Source: Candidatus Gastranaerophilales bacterium (lineage in GTDB: Bacteria > Cyanobacteriota > Vampirovibrionia > Gastranaerophilales > Gastranaerophilaceae). Taken from it: 64,000 bases of DNA. Location of the stretch: the NCBI GenBank assembly GCA_944323695.1, contig CALUTI010000002.1:1-64000 (forward strand). Reading direction: 5' to 3'. Below are positions 17,332-26,684 of the stretch, piece after piece. The position numbers were made by a program, and so were the translations under genes. The notes beneath the pieces are model-generated. The model was not told the origin of the DNA and did not search any database. It worked only from the letters and a program-made list of their open reading frames with translations. Position 1 is the stretch's first letter; each line of letters starts with the position of its first letter.

Positions 17332-18030
17332 TTAGTGTTCATCGCCTGTCGCTGATGACACATATGCTATTGTCAACATCATAAATACGGTTGCCTGAAT
17401 AAATGCAACCAAAATTTCAAATAACATAATTGGCAGTGGAAGTAAATATGCAAATACTCCCAACGCTACAGTTACAAGGATTTCTCCTGCAAAAATGTTT
17501 GCAAAAAGTCGGATTGCAAGGCTTAAAGGTCTTGTAATCATTTCCAATAATTCAACAAGTCCCATAATTATCCCTGTAAAGCTGAATTCATGCAGGAAAA
17601 ACTTGAACCCTTTTTTCTTTAAACCCATTCCGACATAATATATTAATACAATTATTGCCATTGCGGCAGTCAGGTTTAAATCATTTGTAGGTGATGCAAG
17701 CTCACCGCTTTTTAAATGTATAATCCTTAAAGGTAATTGTCCCATAAGGTTTGCTATCAGTATAAATAAAAATAATGATGCCACAAGCGGAACGTGCTTT
17801 CTGTTATCTGTCGGAATCATGGTATCCAGAACTCCCCAGAAAAATCGCATCAAACTCTCTGATATTGCTTGCAGCTTCCCCGGAATTATTGAGAGGTTTC
17901 TTGTAGCAATGAATGCAAAAATTAATACAACTGCCATTGCAAACCACATGGTAAAAATTGTATCTAAATTGAATGAAAAACCATGCCCGCCAATTACTGT
18001 ATTATAGACCCAATGTCCGGTTTCACTCAT
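17332..18030 (-). CDS. atpB: ATP synthase F0 subunit a
   Basis: Membrane subunit that forms the ion half-channels against the c-ring; 232 residues with about five to six transmembrane segments. The essential arginine lies in RPLSLAIRLFANIFAGEI, the family signature. The start is fixed by AAGGAGAGAG. It is the first gene of the seven-gene cluster; no atpI precedes it. Confidence 0.96.
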   Translation of the reverse strand: MSETGHWVYNTVIGGHGFSFNLDTIFTMWFAMAVVLIFAFIATRNLSIIPGKLQAISESLMRFFWGVLDTMIPTDNRKHVPLVASLFLFILIANLMGQLPLRIIHLKSGELASPTNDLNLTAAMAIIVLIYYVGMGLKKKGFKFFLHEFSFTGIIMGLVELLEMITRPLSLAIRLFANIFAGEILVTVALGVFAYLLPLPIMLFEILVAFIQATVFMMLTIAYVSSATGDEH

Positions 18031-18052
18031 TTTTCTCTCTCCTTGTGAACTT

Positions 18053-18081
18053 ATTTTAACTCAAGAAAAAAAAATTAGCAA
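18053..18081 (-). promoter_or_regulatory. Promoter of the ATP synthase operon
   Basis: On the minus strand TTGCTA (18081-18076) and TAAAAT (18058-18053) are spaced by exactly 17 bases. The -10 ends 22 bases before the atpB ATG, leaving room for a short leader with the Shine-Dalgarno site. Confidence 0.65.
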
Positions 18082-18136
18082 ATATTTTTTGTTTATTATA
18101 AAATAAATCTTGTATGTTGCTTTACTCGAGGGAGAA

Positions 18137-18856
18137 ATGGAGCTTATAACCCTTAAAGAAGTCGATTCTACAAATCTTTATGCCAAGAAAAATTTAGAAA
18201 TTTTTTCTGACAGAACTGTTGTGCGCGCTTTAAGACAAACTTTTGGAAAAGGTCGGTTAAGCAGAAAATGGGTTGATCTTGGTGAAAATAATTTGTTTCT
18301 ATCAATTGTGTTAAAACCTTCTGAAATTTTTCAGGATGTTTATTCTAATTTGACCCAGTATTTATCTGTTGTTCTGTGTAAATTATTTGAAAAATACGGG
18401 TTGGAACCCCAGATAAAGTGGCCGAATGATGTTTTAATTAACGGAAAAAAAATTGCCGGAATTTTGTGTGAGACTGTTATGCAGGGTGCTAATTTCAATG
18501 GGCTTATTTTAGGTATAGGCATAAACCTTAATGCGGCTGAAAAAGATGTTAAGGCTATCCCTGACAAGGCTGTAACGGCACTTAATCTGGAACTTGGAAC
18601 TGCTGTTGATGCCGATGAATTCTTAGAGAAATTTTTGAATGATTTTTTTGCAAATTATGATGAATTTTTAAAAAAGGGTTTTGAATATATAAAATCCGAT
18701 TATATAAACAGAGCATGCTTTTTGGATAAGGAAGTATGCGTTCAGGTTTTGAATGACACAAAGCGTGGTGTTGCCAAAAGTGTTAATAATGCGGGTGAAT
18801 TGGTTCTGGACGATAACGGAAAAGAATTTTCACTGACAATTGGTGATATATTATAA
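18137..18856 (+). CDS. birA: Biotin--[acetyl-CoA-carboxylase] ligase
   Basis: Attaches biotin to the lysine of biotinyl domains via biotinyl-AMP. The catalytic core has DSTNLYAK, the glycine-rich biotin-binding loop (GKGRLSRKW, a variant of GRGRRGRxW) and KWPNDVLINGKKIAGIL. There is no N-terminal helix-turn-helix, so it is a ligase only, not a repressor. The ATG at 18137 is chosen over an in-frame TTG at 18110 because GAGGGAG precedes it. The downstream gene encodes a biotin-carrying decarboxylase, its obvious substrate. Confidence 0.92.
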   Translation: MELITLKEVDSTNLYAKKNLEIFSDRTVVRALRQTFGKGRLSRKWVDLGENNLFLSIVLKPSEIFQDVYSNLTQYLSVVLCKLFEKYGLEPQIKWPNDVLINGKKIAGILCETVMQGANFNGLILGIGINLNAAEKDVKAIPDKAVTALNLELGTAVDADEFLEKFLNDFFANYDEFLKKGFEYIKSDYINRACFLDKEVCVQVLNDTKRGVAKSVNNAGELVLDDNGKEFSLTIGDIL

Positions 18857-18873
18857 CGAAAGGGAATATATTT

Positions 18874-20655
18874 ATGGCAAAAAAACTTATCAAGGTTATG
18901 GATACATCGTTTAGAGACGGATTTCAATCCGTTTACGGCGCAAGGGTGTTTGTTGATGACTTTATCCCGGCATTGCAGTCTGCTGTTGCTGCCGGTATAA
19001 AACATTTTGAAGTGGCAGGCGGTGCCAGATTCCAATCACCCATTTTCTACTGTAATGAAAATGCTTTTGAAACAATGGATAAAATTAGGGCTGCTGTCGG
19101 ACCTGATATTAATTTGCAGTCTCTGGCACGTGGTGTAAACGTTGTAGGATTGGATTCACAGCCGAGAGGTATAATTAATCTTCACGCTAAAATGTTTAAA
19201 AAACACGGAATTACAACTGTTCGTAACTTTGATGCGTTAAATGATGTTAATAATCTTATATATTCCGGTCAGTGCATTAAAGATAACGGCTTGAAGCATG
19301 AAGTTACAATCACTATGATGGAACTTCCGATCGGATGTACAGGTGCGCATGATGTTGATTTTTATGAAAAAGTTTTGAGAAATATTCTGGATGCGGGAAT
19401 TCCTTTTGATTCTCTTGCTTTCAAAGATGCTTCAGGAACTTCTTCACCGAGAAAGGTTTATGAAACAATTAAACGAACAAGAGAAATTTTAGGCGAAGAT
19501 ATTCATATCAGATTCCATTCACATGAAACAGCAGGTACAGGTTTGGCTGCATATTTGGCAGCATTGGACGGTGGTGCTGACGGTATTGACTTATCCATGA
19601 AACCTGTTTCCGGCGGAACTGCCCAGCCTGATATTGTTTCTATGTGGCATGCTCTGAAGGGTACCGAATACGATTTGGGTATCGATATAGAAAAAATTCT
19701 TGAGACCGAAGAAGTTTTCAAAGACTGCATGAAGGATTACTTCCTGCCTCCTGAAGCTTTAGCAGTTAATCCTATGATTATCCAGTCGCCTTTACCCGGC
19801 GGAGCTTTGACGGCTAATACCCAAATGCTCAGAGATAACGGAATTATGGATAAATATCCGGAAATTGTTGCTGCAATGAAAGAAGTTGTTGAAAAAGGCG
19901 GTTTCGGTACCTCCGTAACTCCTGTTTCTCAATTCTATTTTCAGCAGGCATTTAACAATGTTATGTTCGGTAAATGGAAAAAAATCGCAGAAGGTTACGG
20001 AAAAATGGTTCTCGGATATTTTGGCAAAACTCCTTGCGAGCCTGACAGCGAAGTTGTCAAACTTGCTTCCGAACAGTTAAAATTGCAGCCGACAACCGAA
20101 TGTGTTGTTGATATTAATGATAAAGATCCGAATAAAGGAATTGAGGCTGCAAGAAAAATGCTTAAAGAAGCAGGCCTTGAAGAAACTGAAGAAAATATCT
20201 TTATTGCCGCTGCCTGCAAAGAAAAAGGTATATTGTTCCTTGAAGGTAAAGGTACAATCGGTGTAAGAAAATGCGAAGAAAAAGCAGAGGCTTCCGAAAC
20301 TTCATCAAACTCTTATACAGTAACAATTAACGGTAAAAAATATGCCGTAGCACTGGAAGGTGAAAAGGCAACAGTTAACGGAAAATTGTATGATTTTTCT
20401 ATTAAGACAGGTATTGAAGCAAAACAAGCTGTGGGCGGCGAAGGTACCCCTGTTAAAGCTGCTTTGCCGGGAACTGTATTGAAGGTTCTTGTTGAAGAAG
20501 GCGATAGCATTGAAGAAGGCGATGTTCTTGCTGTTGTTGAAGCAATGAAAATGGAAACAGAAATTAAATCACCTGTCGGAGGTACTGTTCAATCTGTTGA
20601 AATTGAAGTCGGAAACCATGTTCAAACAGGGCAAATTCTGGTGACTGTAGCATAA
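18874..20655 (+). CDS. oadA: Oxaloacetate decarboxylase alpha-type subunit (carboxyltransferase plus biotinyl domain)
   Basis: 593 residues. Residues 1-270 are an HMGL-type TIM barrel with DTSFRDGFQS and the metal-binding RFHSHETAGTG; a conserved carboxylase domain follows (~290-460); after a linker the biotinyl domain ends the protein, with the biotinylated lysine K559 in EAMKMETE. It moves the carboxyl group of a 2-oxoacid to biotin, which the membrane beta subunit decarboxylates while exporting sodium. The barrel is somewhat divergent (GGARFQSP where OadA usually has GGATFD), so the substrate is oxaloacetate by context and not by motif. A pyruvate carboxylase B subunit is the alternative, made less likely by the beta subunit next door. 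Confidence 0.87.
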   Translation: MAKKLIKVMDTSFRDGFQSVYGARVFVDDFIPALQSAVAAGIKHFEVAGGARFQSPIFYCNENAFETMDKIRAAVGPDINLQSLARGVNVVGLDSQPRGIINLHAKMFKKHGITTVRNFDALNDVNNLIYSGQCIKDNGLKHEVTITMMELPIGCTGAHDVDFYEKVLRNILDAGIPFDSLAFKDASGTSSPRKVYETIKRTREILGEDIHIRFHSHETAGTGLAAYLAALDGGADGIDLSMKPVSGGTAQPDIVSMWHALKGTEYDLGIDIEKILETEEVFKDCMKDYFLPPEALAVNPMIIQSPLPGGALTANTQMLRDNGIMDKYPEIVAAMKEVVEKGGFGTSVTPVSQFYFQQAFNNVMFGKWKKIAEGYGKMVLGYFGKTPCEPDSEVVKLASEQLKLQPTTECVVDINDKDPNKGIEAARKMLKEAGLEETEENIFIAAACKEKGILFLEGKGTIGVRKCEEKAEASETSSNSYTVTINGKKYAVALEGEKATVNGKLYDFSIKTGIEAKQAVGGEGTPVKAALPGTVLKVLVEEGDSIEEGDVLAVVEAMKMETEIKSPVGGTVQSVEIEVGNHVQTGQILVTVA

Positions 20656-20675
20656 GTAAATAAGGAAATAATAAA

Positions 20676-21881
20676 ATGGATATAGTAGAAAGTTTAGAAA
20701 AATTATGGGCATCAACAGGGATTGCAAACTTTGTGCAGCCTGTGGATCCGAATATAACAAACGGATTTGAACAATTCCTGCATCAATACGGTTCACCGAT
20801 TATGATAGTAGTTTGTTTATTTCTGCTTTGGCTTGGTATTAAAAAGCAGTTTGAACCGTTATTATTGGTTCCGATTGCATTTGGCGGGTTGTTATCTAAT
20901 ATTCCCGTCGCAGATATTGCAGGGCCTAACGGATTTTTGGGAATAATTTATGAAGCAGGTATCCACAAAGGTATTTTCCCGTTAATTATATTTATGGGCG
21001 TTGGAGCAATGACGGATTTCGGACCATTGATTGCAAACCCTAAAACCGCATTGTTGGGCGGCGCTGCACAGTTCGGTATATTCGGTGCTTTGCTATTGGC
21101 ATTGTGCGTATTCGGCTTTACGCTTCCGCAGTCTGCAGCTATAGGTATTATTGGCGGTGCAGACGGCCCGACATCTATTTATGTAACCTCAAAACTTGCG
21201 CCTGAACTTCTCGGTGCAATTGCTGTTGCGGCTTATTCTTATATGGCATTGGTTCCGGTTATTCAGCCGCCTATTATGAAGCTTTTGACAACCAAAGAAG
21301 AACGTAAAATTCAGATGTCACAACTTAGAAATGTAACCAAACGTGAAAAGATTGTTTTCCCGATTGTTGTATTGGGACTTTGCATAATATTTTTGCCTGA
21401 TGCTTGTCCTTTAATAGGTGCACTGACATTTGGTAACTTGTGCAAAGAGTGCGGTGTCGTTGAAAGATTATCAGACACTATGCAGAATGCTTTGATAAAT
21501 ATAGTGACAATTTTCTTAGGATTATCTGTAGGTTCAAAACTTTCTGCAGATCAGTTCTTAACCTTGCAGACATTATTTATTCTTGTCCTTGGCGTAACCG
21601 CATTTGCTCTTGCTACAGCAGGCGGTGTTATATTTGCTAAAGTTATGAATGCTTGTTCATACTTTATGCACAAGGTATTTAAAAAACCGCTTAATCTTGT
21701 TAACCCATTGATAGGTTCTGCCGGTGTTTCTGCTGTTCCGATGGCAGCACGTGTGTCAAATAAGGTTGGTCTTGAAGCTAATGACCAAAATTATTTGTTA
21801 ATGCACGCAATGGGACCGAATGTCGCAGGTGTCATCGGCTCAGGTGTGGCAGCAGGTATTTTGCTTGCTTTATGCGGTTAA
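20676..21881 (+). CDS. oadB: Sodium ion-translocating decarboxylase beta subunit
   Basis: 401 residues with about ten hydrophobic segments. It carries the family signature [15 protein letters not shown], with the aspartate needed for sodium transport, and the late [18 protein letters not shown] segment. It decarboxylates carboxybiotin and exports 1-2 Na+ per turnover. Starts 20 bases after oadA with AAGGAAA. No gamma subunit gene follows; the stop overlaps the stop of the convergent gene by four bases (TTAA). Confidence 0.93.
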   Translation: MDIVESLEKLWASTGIANFVQPVDPNITNGFEQFLHQYGSPIMIVVCLFLLWLGIKKQFEPLLLVPIAFGGLLSNIPVADIAGPNGFLGIIYEAGIHKGIFPLIIFMGVGAMTDFGPLIANPKTALLGGAAQFGIFGALLLALCVFGFTLPQSAAIGIIGGADGPTSIYVTSKLAPELLGAIAVAAYSYMALVPVIQPPIMKLLTTKEERKIQMSQLRNVTKREKIVFPIVVLGLCIIFLPDACPLIGALTFGNLCKECGVVERLSDTMQNALINIVTIFLGLSVGSKLSADQFLTLQTLFILVLGVTAFALATAGGVIFAKVMNACSYFMHKVFKKPLNLVNPLIGSAGVSAVPMAARVSNKVGLEANDQNYLLMHAMGPNVAGVIGSGVAAGILLALCG

Positions 21882-22276
21882 ACAATTATTCCTAATTTGT
21901 ATGCAGGTAAGGGAGCAATATCAATTGAGTCCTTGCCTGTACTTTTGATTACAGCATGTACAAATGCACTAAGAGTGTCTTTTGTCATTGTGTAATAATT
22001 TTTTTCGCAATAATTATCAATTTGTTCTGCTGCTTTTTTTAATTCAGGATGGTTATCCTGTAATATTTTGCTAAGCTTATACACTGATTTGCCAAAATTT
22101 GCTTCGTCCATCTGTGAATCGTTAATATTCGTAAGCTTTCGGATGACATTTTTTTCTATATTAATTGAATTGTTTGTTCCGAAAAGATTACGTGCACTTG
22201 CAGCTTGAACCGCATCTTTAATAGGAATTTTTATGCCGAAACTGGGATTGGCATAGTTTGTTGCTTGAATTTTCAT
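21878..22276 (-). CDS. Small F-x-G protein, paralogue of the neighbouring gene
   Basis: 132 residues, no known domain, no signal peptide. The N-terminus reads [18 protein letters not shown], carrying the short F-G motif that recurs in this window. The C-terminal half ([18 protein letters not shown], then [18 protein letters not shown]) aligns with the adjacent gene upstream, so the two are paralogues in tandem. A strong AAGGAG site lies 8 bases before the ATG; there are 10 bases between the two genes. Function unknown. Confidence 0.75.
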   Translation of the reverse strand: MKIQATNYANPSFGIKIPIKDAVQAASARNLFGTNNSINIEKNVIRKLTNINDSQMDEANFGKSVYKLSKILQDNHPELKKAAEQIDNYCEKNYYTMTKDTLSAFVHAVIKSTGKDSIDIAPLPAYKLGIIV

Positions 22277-22286
22277 ATAATACTCC

Positions 22287-22643
22287 TTATATTGTTATGT
22301 CCATCGTTTCACCAAGTTCTTTGACTATGGGTTTAACGAATTCTTGCAGATCTTTTTTGGTAGCCATTGGATTTTTATCGGTATAGTCAAGTATTTCAAA
22401 TGCTGCATCCGAAACTTTCGGGTATTTTTCAACTATTTTATCACCGATAATTTTTAGATAGTAGCGATAGCCACGGTTGCCGGTTCCTTTAAGTTTTGTT
22501 GGCCAAAGCGCATCAATAAGCGGTTTCATGTCAGAAACGGTTTCTCTTGTTATGGATTTGAAGGTTGCCGCTTCCAAAACTCTTATTGTATCAACTTTTG
22601 CGCCAAATCCGGGCTGCGTGTTTTCTATTCTGTTTATTTGCAT
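22287..22643 (-). CDS. Small F-x-G protein, paralogue of the following gene
   Basis: 118 residues from the ATG at 22643 (an in-frame ATG at 22658 is possible but gives an N-terminus unlike the family). It begins MQINRIENTQPGFGAKVD and continues with a helical domain: KYPKVSDAAFEILDYTDKN, then ATKKDLQEFVKPIVKELG, which matches the downstream paralogue. Neither start has a Shine-Dalgarno. Divergent from purM. Function unknown. Confidence 0.7.
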   Translation of the reverse strand: MQINRIENTQPGFGAKVDTIRVLEAATFKSITRETVSDMKPLIDALWPTKLKGTGNRGYRYYLKIIGDKIVEKYPKVSDAAFEILDYTDKNPMATKKDLQEFVKPIVKELGETMDITI

Positions 22644-22709
22644 ATTTATACAATACATGTAAAAATAAATTTTGCTAGCGGTAATATTTTTTTGTAATAA
22701 AATGTTACT

Positions 22710-23624
22710 ATGAGCGAGTTATATAAAAAATCAGGGGTGGATATAGGGGAAGCCAACAGCCTTTCTGAAAAATTAAAGCTGCTGGGTGCTGACTTTAAGA
22801 ATTTTGTCGGTGAAGTGTCATGCGGCAGTATTAAAATCTTGAATTGTTGTGACGGTATCGGGACAAAAATTATTCCGTTATATAGCCACAGGTTTTTCAG
22901 AACAATTGCGATTGATCTTGTTGCGGCGAATTTAAATGATATGGCCACCAAATGTGCAAAAGCAGTTGCTTTTTCTGATTACATTGCTGTTAATAAATTG
23001 AACTCTGCCTCAATAGCTGAAATTATTTTAGAGTTAAAAAAAGTGCTGGATGAGTTTGACTGTAAGCTTTTGGGAGGAGAAACTTCCGAGATGCCTGCAT
23101 TATTAAAGGATGGTGCTATTGATATATGCGGTTTTGCAATCGGAATTTCAGACGGTAATTTCATGCCGGAAAAGGTTACTGATGGTGATGTTATAATAGG
23201 GCTTAAGTCTAACGGTATTCATGCAAACGGTTTTTCTTTAATAAGAAAATTATATTCTGGTGGCAAATTATCCCTGGAAGATTATGAAGAATGCTTAAAG
23301 CCTTCTTTTATTTACTATGATTGTGTTCGCAAACTCTGGGAAAATAATCTTATTAAGGCTGCGGCAAATATTACGGGCGGCGGAATTTTAACTAATCTTG
23401 TCCGTGTTATTCCGGAAAATTTAAAACCGAAATTGGATTTTTCTCTAATTCCGAAACAGAATATCTATGAAAAATTATTCAAATTATGCGGTGATGAGTG
23501 TTATGAAGTGTTTAATTGCGGTGTAGGTTTTTGTCTTGTTGCGGACGAAAAAAATTGCGATAAAATATTTGATATTTGTAAAGGATTTGAACCGTTTGTT
23601 TTAGGAAAGGTTGTGAAAAAATGA
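22710..23624 (+). CDS. purM: Phosphoribosylformylglycinamidine cyclo-ligase
   Basis: AIR synthetase, the ATP-dependent ring closure step of purine synthesis. 304 residues, shorter than the usual ~340. Visible motifs are the N-terminal YKKSGVDI, CDGIGTK, AIDLVAANLNDM and LLGGETSEMP, and the substrate-loop region GIHANGFSLIRKL. No Shine-Dalgarno; TAAAAT at 22698-22703 lies exactly 6 bases before the ATG. It overlaps purN by 4 bases (ATGA), forming a purM-purN-purD operon. Confidence 0.92.
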   Translation: MSELYKKSGVDIGEANSLSEKLKLLGADFKNFVGEVSCGSIKILNCCDGIGTKIIPLYSHRFFRTIAIDLVAANLNDMATKCAKAVAFSDYIAVNKLNSASIAEIILELKKVLDEFDCKLLGGETSEMPALLKDGAIDICGFAIGISDGNFMPEKVTDGDVIIGLKSNGIHANGFSLIRKLYSGGKLSLEDYEECLKPSFIYYDCVRKLWENNLIKAAANITGGGILTNLVRVIPENLKPKLDFSLIPKQNIYEKLFKLCGDECYEVFNCGVGFCLVADEKNCDKIFDICKGFEPFVLGKVVKK

Positions 23625-24211
23625 CAAAACATATTGCGGTTATGGGCTCAGGTGAAGGAACTAATTTCCAGGCTATAGCAGAATATTTTAAAGATAAGGA
23701 TGTGAAAATTACATGCCTGTCTGATAAGTTAAACGCGAAAATCCTTGAGCGGGCAAAGAATCTGGGTATTGAAAATCATTATCTGCCATTTGAGGAAACT
23801 GCCGCTTATTTTGGTGCAAATAGTTTTGATTTAATAGTTCTTGCAGGATATATGAGAATTTTACCGGATGATGTTTTGGAGCTTGGTAGATTTATTAATA
23901 TTCATCCGTCGCTTTTGCCTGCTTTTAAAGGTAAAGATGCAATTCAGCGTGCTTTTCTTGCAGGGGTTAAGGTTAGCGGTGTGACGGTGCACTGGGTGAC
24001 CTGTGAGCTTGACGGCGGTAAAATTATCGCACAATATCCTGTTTTAATTGACAATTTAATGCATTTTGATGAGTTTGAACAAGAAATTCATAAAGTAGAG
24101 CACATTTTGTATCCGATTGTTATTGATAAATTGTTAAAGGACGAAGTTTTTGACTTTTCGGATTTGGTTGGCGGCTGCGGAAACTGCGGAGATTGCGGCA
24201 AATGTCATTAA
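23621..24211 (+). CDS. purN: Phosphoribosylglycinamide formyltransferase with cysteine-rich tail
   Basis: 10-formyl-tetrahydrofolate-dependent GAR transformylase, 196 residues. The formyl-transfer region is intact: VLAGYMRIL, then NIHPSLLPAFKGKDA with the catalytic Asn and His, GVTVHWV, and DGGKIIAQ. The C-terminus is unusual: after the normal end it carries GGCGNCGDCGKCH, with cysteines 186, 189, 192 and 195 in CX2CX2CX2C spacing, which could bind metal. It overlaps purM by 4 bases and purD by 10. Confidence 0.93.
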   Translation: MTKHIAVMGSGEGTNFQAIAEYFKDKDVKITCLSDKLNAKILERAKNLGIENHYLPFEETAAYFGANSFDLIVLAGYMRILPDDVLELGRFINIHPSLLPAFKGKDAIQRAFLAGVKVSGVTVHWVTCELDGGKIIAQYPVLIDNLMHFDEFEQEIHKVEHILYPIVIDKLLKDEVFDFSDLVGGCGNCGDCGKCH

Positions 24212-25281
24212 AAATTTGTGTGATTGGCTCAGGTGCCAGAGAGGAAGCTTTAAAAGATATAATATCTAAATCGCCGCTTTGCAAGGGAATTGTTTGTTCC
24301 GCGCAAGATAATCCTGATTTGATAATTTTTGGACCGGAGCAGCCTATTTGTGACGGGCTTGTCGATTATTATTCTTCAAAAGGGATTAAATGTATCGGCG
24401 TTAATAAAAAATTCTCTGCGCTTGAAAGCTCAAAACTTTTCGCTAAAAAGTTTATGGTAAATCATGGTATAAAGTGCGCTAAACTTTTACCGATTGAATC
24501 GGATATTTTCCCGCAGGTTGTGAAAGCCGACGGGCTTTGTAAGGGAAAGGGCGTTAAGGTAGTATATTGCCAATCAGAAAAAGATGAATTCACCAGAAAA
24601 ATCCCAAAACCGTATTTTATTGAAGAATACCTTGAAGGAAATGAAATTTCTTTTATGTCCTATTTTAACGGGCAAAGGCTCATAAATTTCTGCCCTGCAC
24701 GTGATTTTAAACGTCTAACCTCAGATATAAAATCCCCGAATACAGGTGGTATGGGCGCATATTGTCCTGTGGATTTGACGGAAATCCAAAAGGAAAAATT
24801 AAATATTTATCTTGAACTTTTACAAGCAGCACTTATTGAGGAAGGTGCAGATTTTAACGGATTTATATATTCCGGTTTAATCTGGGCGAAAAATGACTGG
24901 TATGTTCTTGAATATAATGTACGCCTCGGTGATCCGGAGTGTCAGGCTATATTAAATTATCTGGATAATGATTTTCTTTCAATTATCCTGAATAATGAAG
25001 AGCCGGTGTATAGAAGCGGGTATTCTGCTTGTCTTACCATAGCAAGCAAAGGGTATCCCGATAATCCGATAAAAGGCGATGAAATTATTCTTCCGCAAGA
25101 TGACAGGGTAAAAGTTTATTTTGCGGGAGTGAAATCTGAAAATGACCGTATTTATTCAAATGGTGGAAGGGTTTTGTCTCTTTGTACCGTTGCTGAAAAT
25201 CCGTTTCCGCTTCTTAAAAATTATGCTGAAAAAATTATAATGGAGCATAAAATTTTCAGAGATGATATCAACATTTTTTAA
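24202..25281 (+). CDS. purD: Phosphoribosylamine--glycine ligase
   Basis: GAR synthetase, ATP-grasp enzyme joining phosphoribosylamine and glycine. About 359 residues from the ATG, shorter than the usual ~420. Motifs: N-terminal VIGSGAREEAL, VVKADGLCKGKGVKV (ATP-grasp), FIEEYLEGNEISF, SPNTGGMGAYCP and LEYNVRLGDPE. The ATG at 24202 is preferred to an in-frame TTG at 24193. It starts inside the cysteine-rich tail of purN. Last gene of the operon. Confidence 0.93.
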   Translation: MSLKICVIGSGAREEALKDIISKSPLCKGIVCSAQDNPDLIIFGPEQPICDGLVDYYSSKGIKCIGVNKKFSALESSKLFAKKFMVNHGIKCAKLLPIESDIFPQVVKADGLCKGKGVKVVYCQSEKDEFTRKIPKPYFIEEYLEGNEISFMSYFNGQRLINFCPARDFKRLTSDIKSPNTGGMGAYCPVDLTEIQKEKLNIYLELLQAALIEEGADFNGFIYSGLIWAKNDWYVLEYNVRLGDPECQAILNYLDNDFLSIILNNEEPVYRSGYSACLTIASKGYPDNPIKGDEIILPQDDRVKVYFAGVKSENDRIYSNGGRVLSLCTVAENPFPLLKNYAEKIIMEHKIFRDDINIF

Positions 25282-25296
25282 TATTTTGTGTATAAT
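25268..25296 (+). promoter_or_regulatory. Promoter of glgC
   Basis: TATAAT at 25291-25296 with a weak TCAACA 17 bases upstream (25268-25273). A GAGGGAT ribosome site follows before the ATG. Confidence 0.5.
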
Positions 25297-25327
25297 AAGG
25301 ATATATATTAGTAGATGAGGGATTTAT

Positions 25328-26563
25328 ATGTCAATTGATGATGCATTGGTTATGATTCTTGCAGGCGGCGAGGGTAAAAGACTTTATCCTTTGACTAAAG
25401 ACAGAGCAAAGCCTGCTGTACCCTTTGGAGGTCGTTACAGGATTATTGATTTTGTAATTAATAACTTTATTAATTCGGGATTTTTCAAGATTAAAGTCCT
25501 AACTCAGTATAAATCCGATTCTTTAAACAAGCATATCACGCGCGGCTGGATGCTTTCACCGTTTTTGAATCAGTATATTGATCTTGCACCTGCGCAGATG
25601 AGAACGGGAAATGACTGGTACCGCGGAACTGCCGATGCTATTTATCAAAATATTTTCCATATTGTTGATGAAGATCCGACGTATGTTTGTATTTTTGGCG
25701 GAGATCATATCTACAAAATGGATGTATCCCAGATGCTTGATTTCCATAAAAGTAAGAATGCGGATTTATCAATTTCTGCAATTCCTATTCCTATTGAGGA
25801 AGCGTCCGAATTCGGGATTATAGAAGTTGATGATGACTGGCGTTTGATAAATTTTGTTGAGAAACCCCAGTCCGCTCCAAAATCAATTCCTGGAAATCCC
25901 AATATGTGTCTTGCGTCTATGGGGAATTATATTTTTAATAAAGATATTTTACTCGATGCTCTTGAGCGTGATGATAAAATTCAGGACTCAAGTCATGATT
26001 TTGGTAAAAACGTTATTCCAATGCTGTTAAATGAAGGAAAAAATATTTATATATATAATTTCCACGATAATATCCTCCCCGGCATGTCTGATGCTGAACG
26101 CGGTTATTGGCGTGATGTGGGAAGTATTGATGCATACTGGCAGGCTAATATGGATTTATTGCAGGCAACGCCTGAATTGGATTTGTATTCAAAAGACTGG
26201 CCGATAAGAACATTTAACTACAACTACCCGCCTGCAAAATTCATCTGGCAGGACGGTGATCGTGTTGGTATGGCAACAAATTCTATGGTGTCTGAAGGCT
26301 GTATTGTCTCAGGCGGTATGTTATCCCACTGCGTTTTGTCTCCAAAGGTCAGAATAAACAGCTATTCCATGGTCTGCGATAGTATTTTGATGGAAAATGT
26401 CGAAGTCGGCAGGTATTCTAAAATTCGTAAGGCTATCATTGACAAAAATGTTAAAATCCCGCCTAATACCAGAATTGGCTATAATTGGGAAGAAGATGTT
26501 AACCGCGGATTCCACGTTTCTCCGGGCGGGGTTACAGTTGTGCCTAAGGGGACTATTTTATAA
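25328..26563 (+). CDS. glgC: Glucose-1-phosphate adenylyltransferase
   Basis: ADP-glucose pyrophosphorylase, the committed step of glycogen synthesis. 411 residues: N-terminal nucleotidyltransferase domain with ILAGGEGKRLYPLTKDRAKPA, the sugar-binding FVEKPQSAP and IFGGDHIYKMD, and a C-terminal left-handed beta-helix (hexapeptide) domain from about residue 295 that carries allosteric sites in the family. Apparently monocistronic; the glycogen phosphorylase homologue lies at 49-51 kb. Confidence 0.95.
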   Translation: MSIDDALVMILAGGEGKRLYPLTKDRAKPAVPFGGRYRIIDFVINNFINSGFFKIKVLTQYKSDSLNKHITRGWMLSPFLNQYIDLAPAQMRTGNDWYRGTADAIYQNIFHIVDEDPTYVCIFGGDHIYKMDVSQMLDFHKSKNADLSISAIPIPIEEASEFGIIEVDDDWRLINFVEKPQSAPKSIPGNPNMCLASMGNYIFNKDILLDALERDDKIQDSSHDFGKNVIPMLLNEGKNIYIYNFHDNILPGMSDAERGYWRDVGSIDAYWQANMDLLQATPELDLYSKDWPIRTFNYNYPPAKFIWQDGDRVGMATNSMVSEGCIVSGGMLSHCVLSPKVRINSYSMVCDSILMENVEVGRYSKIRKAIIDKNVKIPPNTRIGYNWEEDVNRGFHVSPGGVTVVPKGTIL

Positions 26564-26684
26564 TTTGTATTATGTGTTATATTGATGTTGTTGATTAGCT
26601 GAAAAAGTTCTTAATATTTATTAATAAATAGAGTTTTTTGGGCAATTCTATACATTTACTATCTTTACATGCTTGGGTAGGAAT

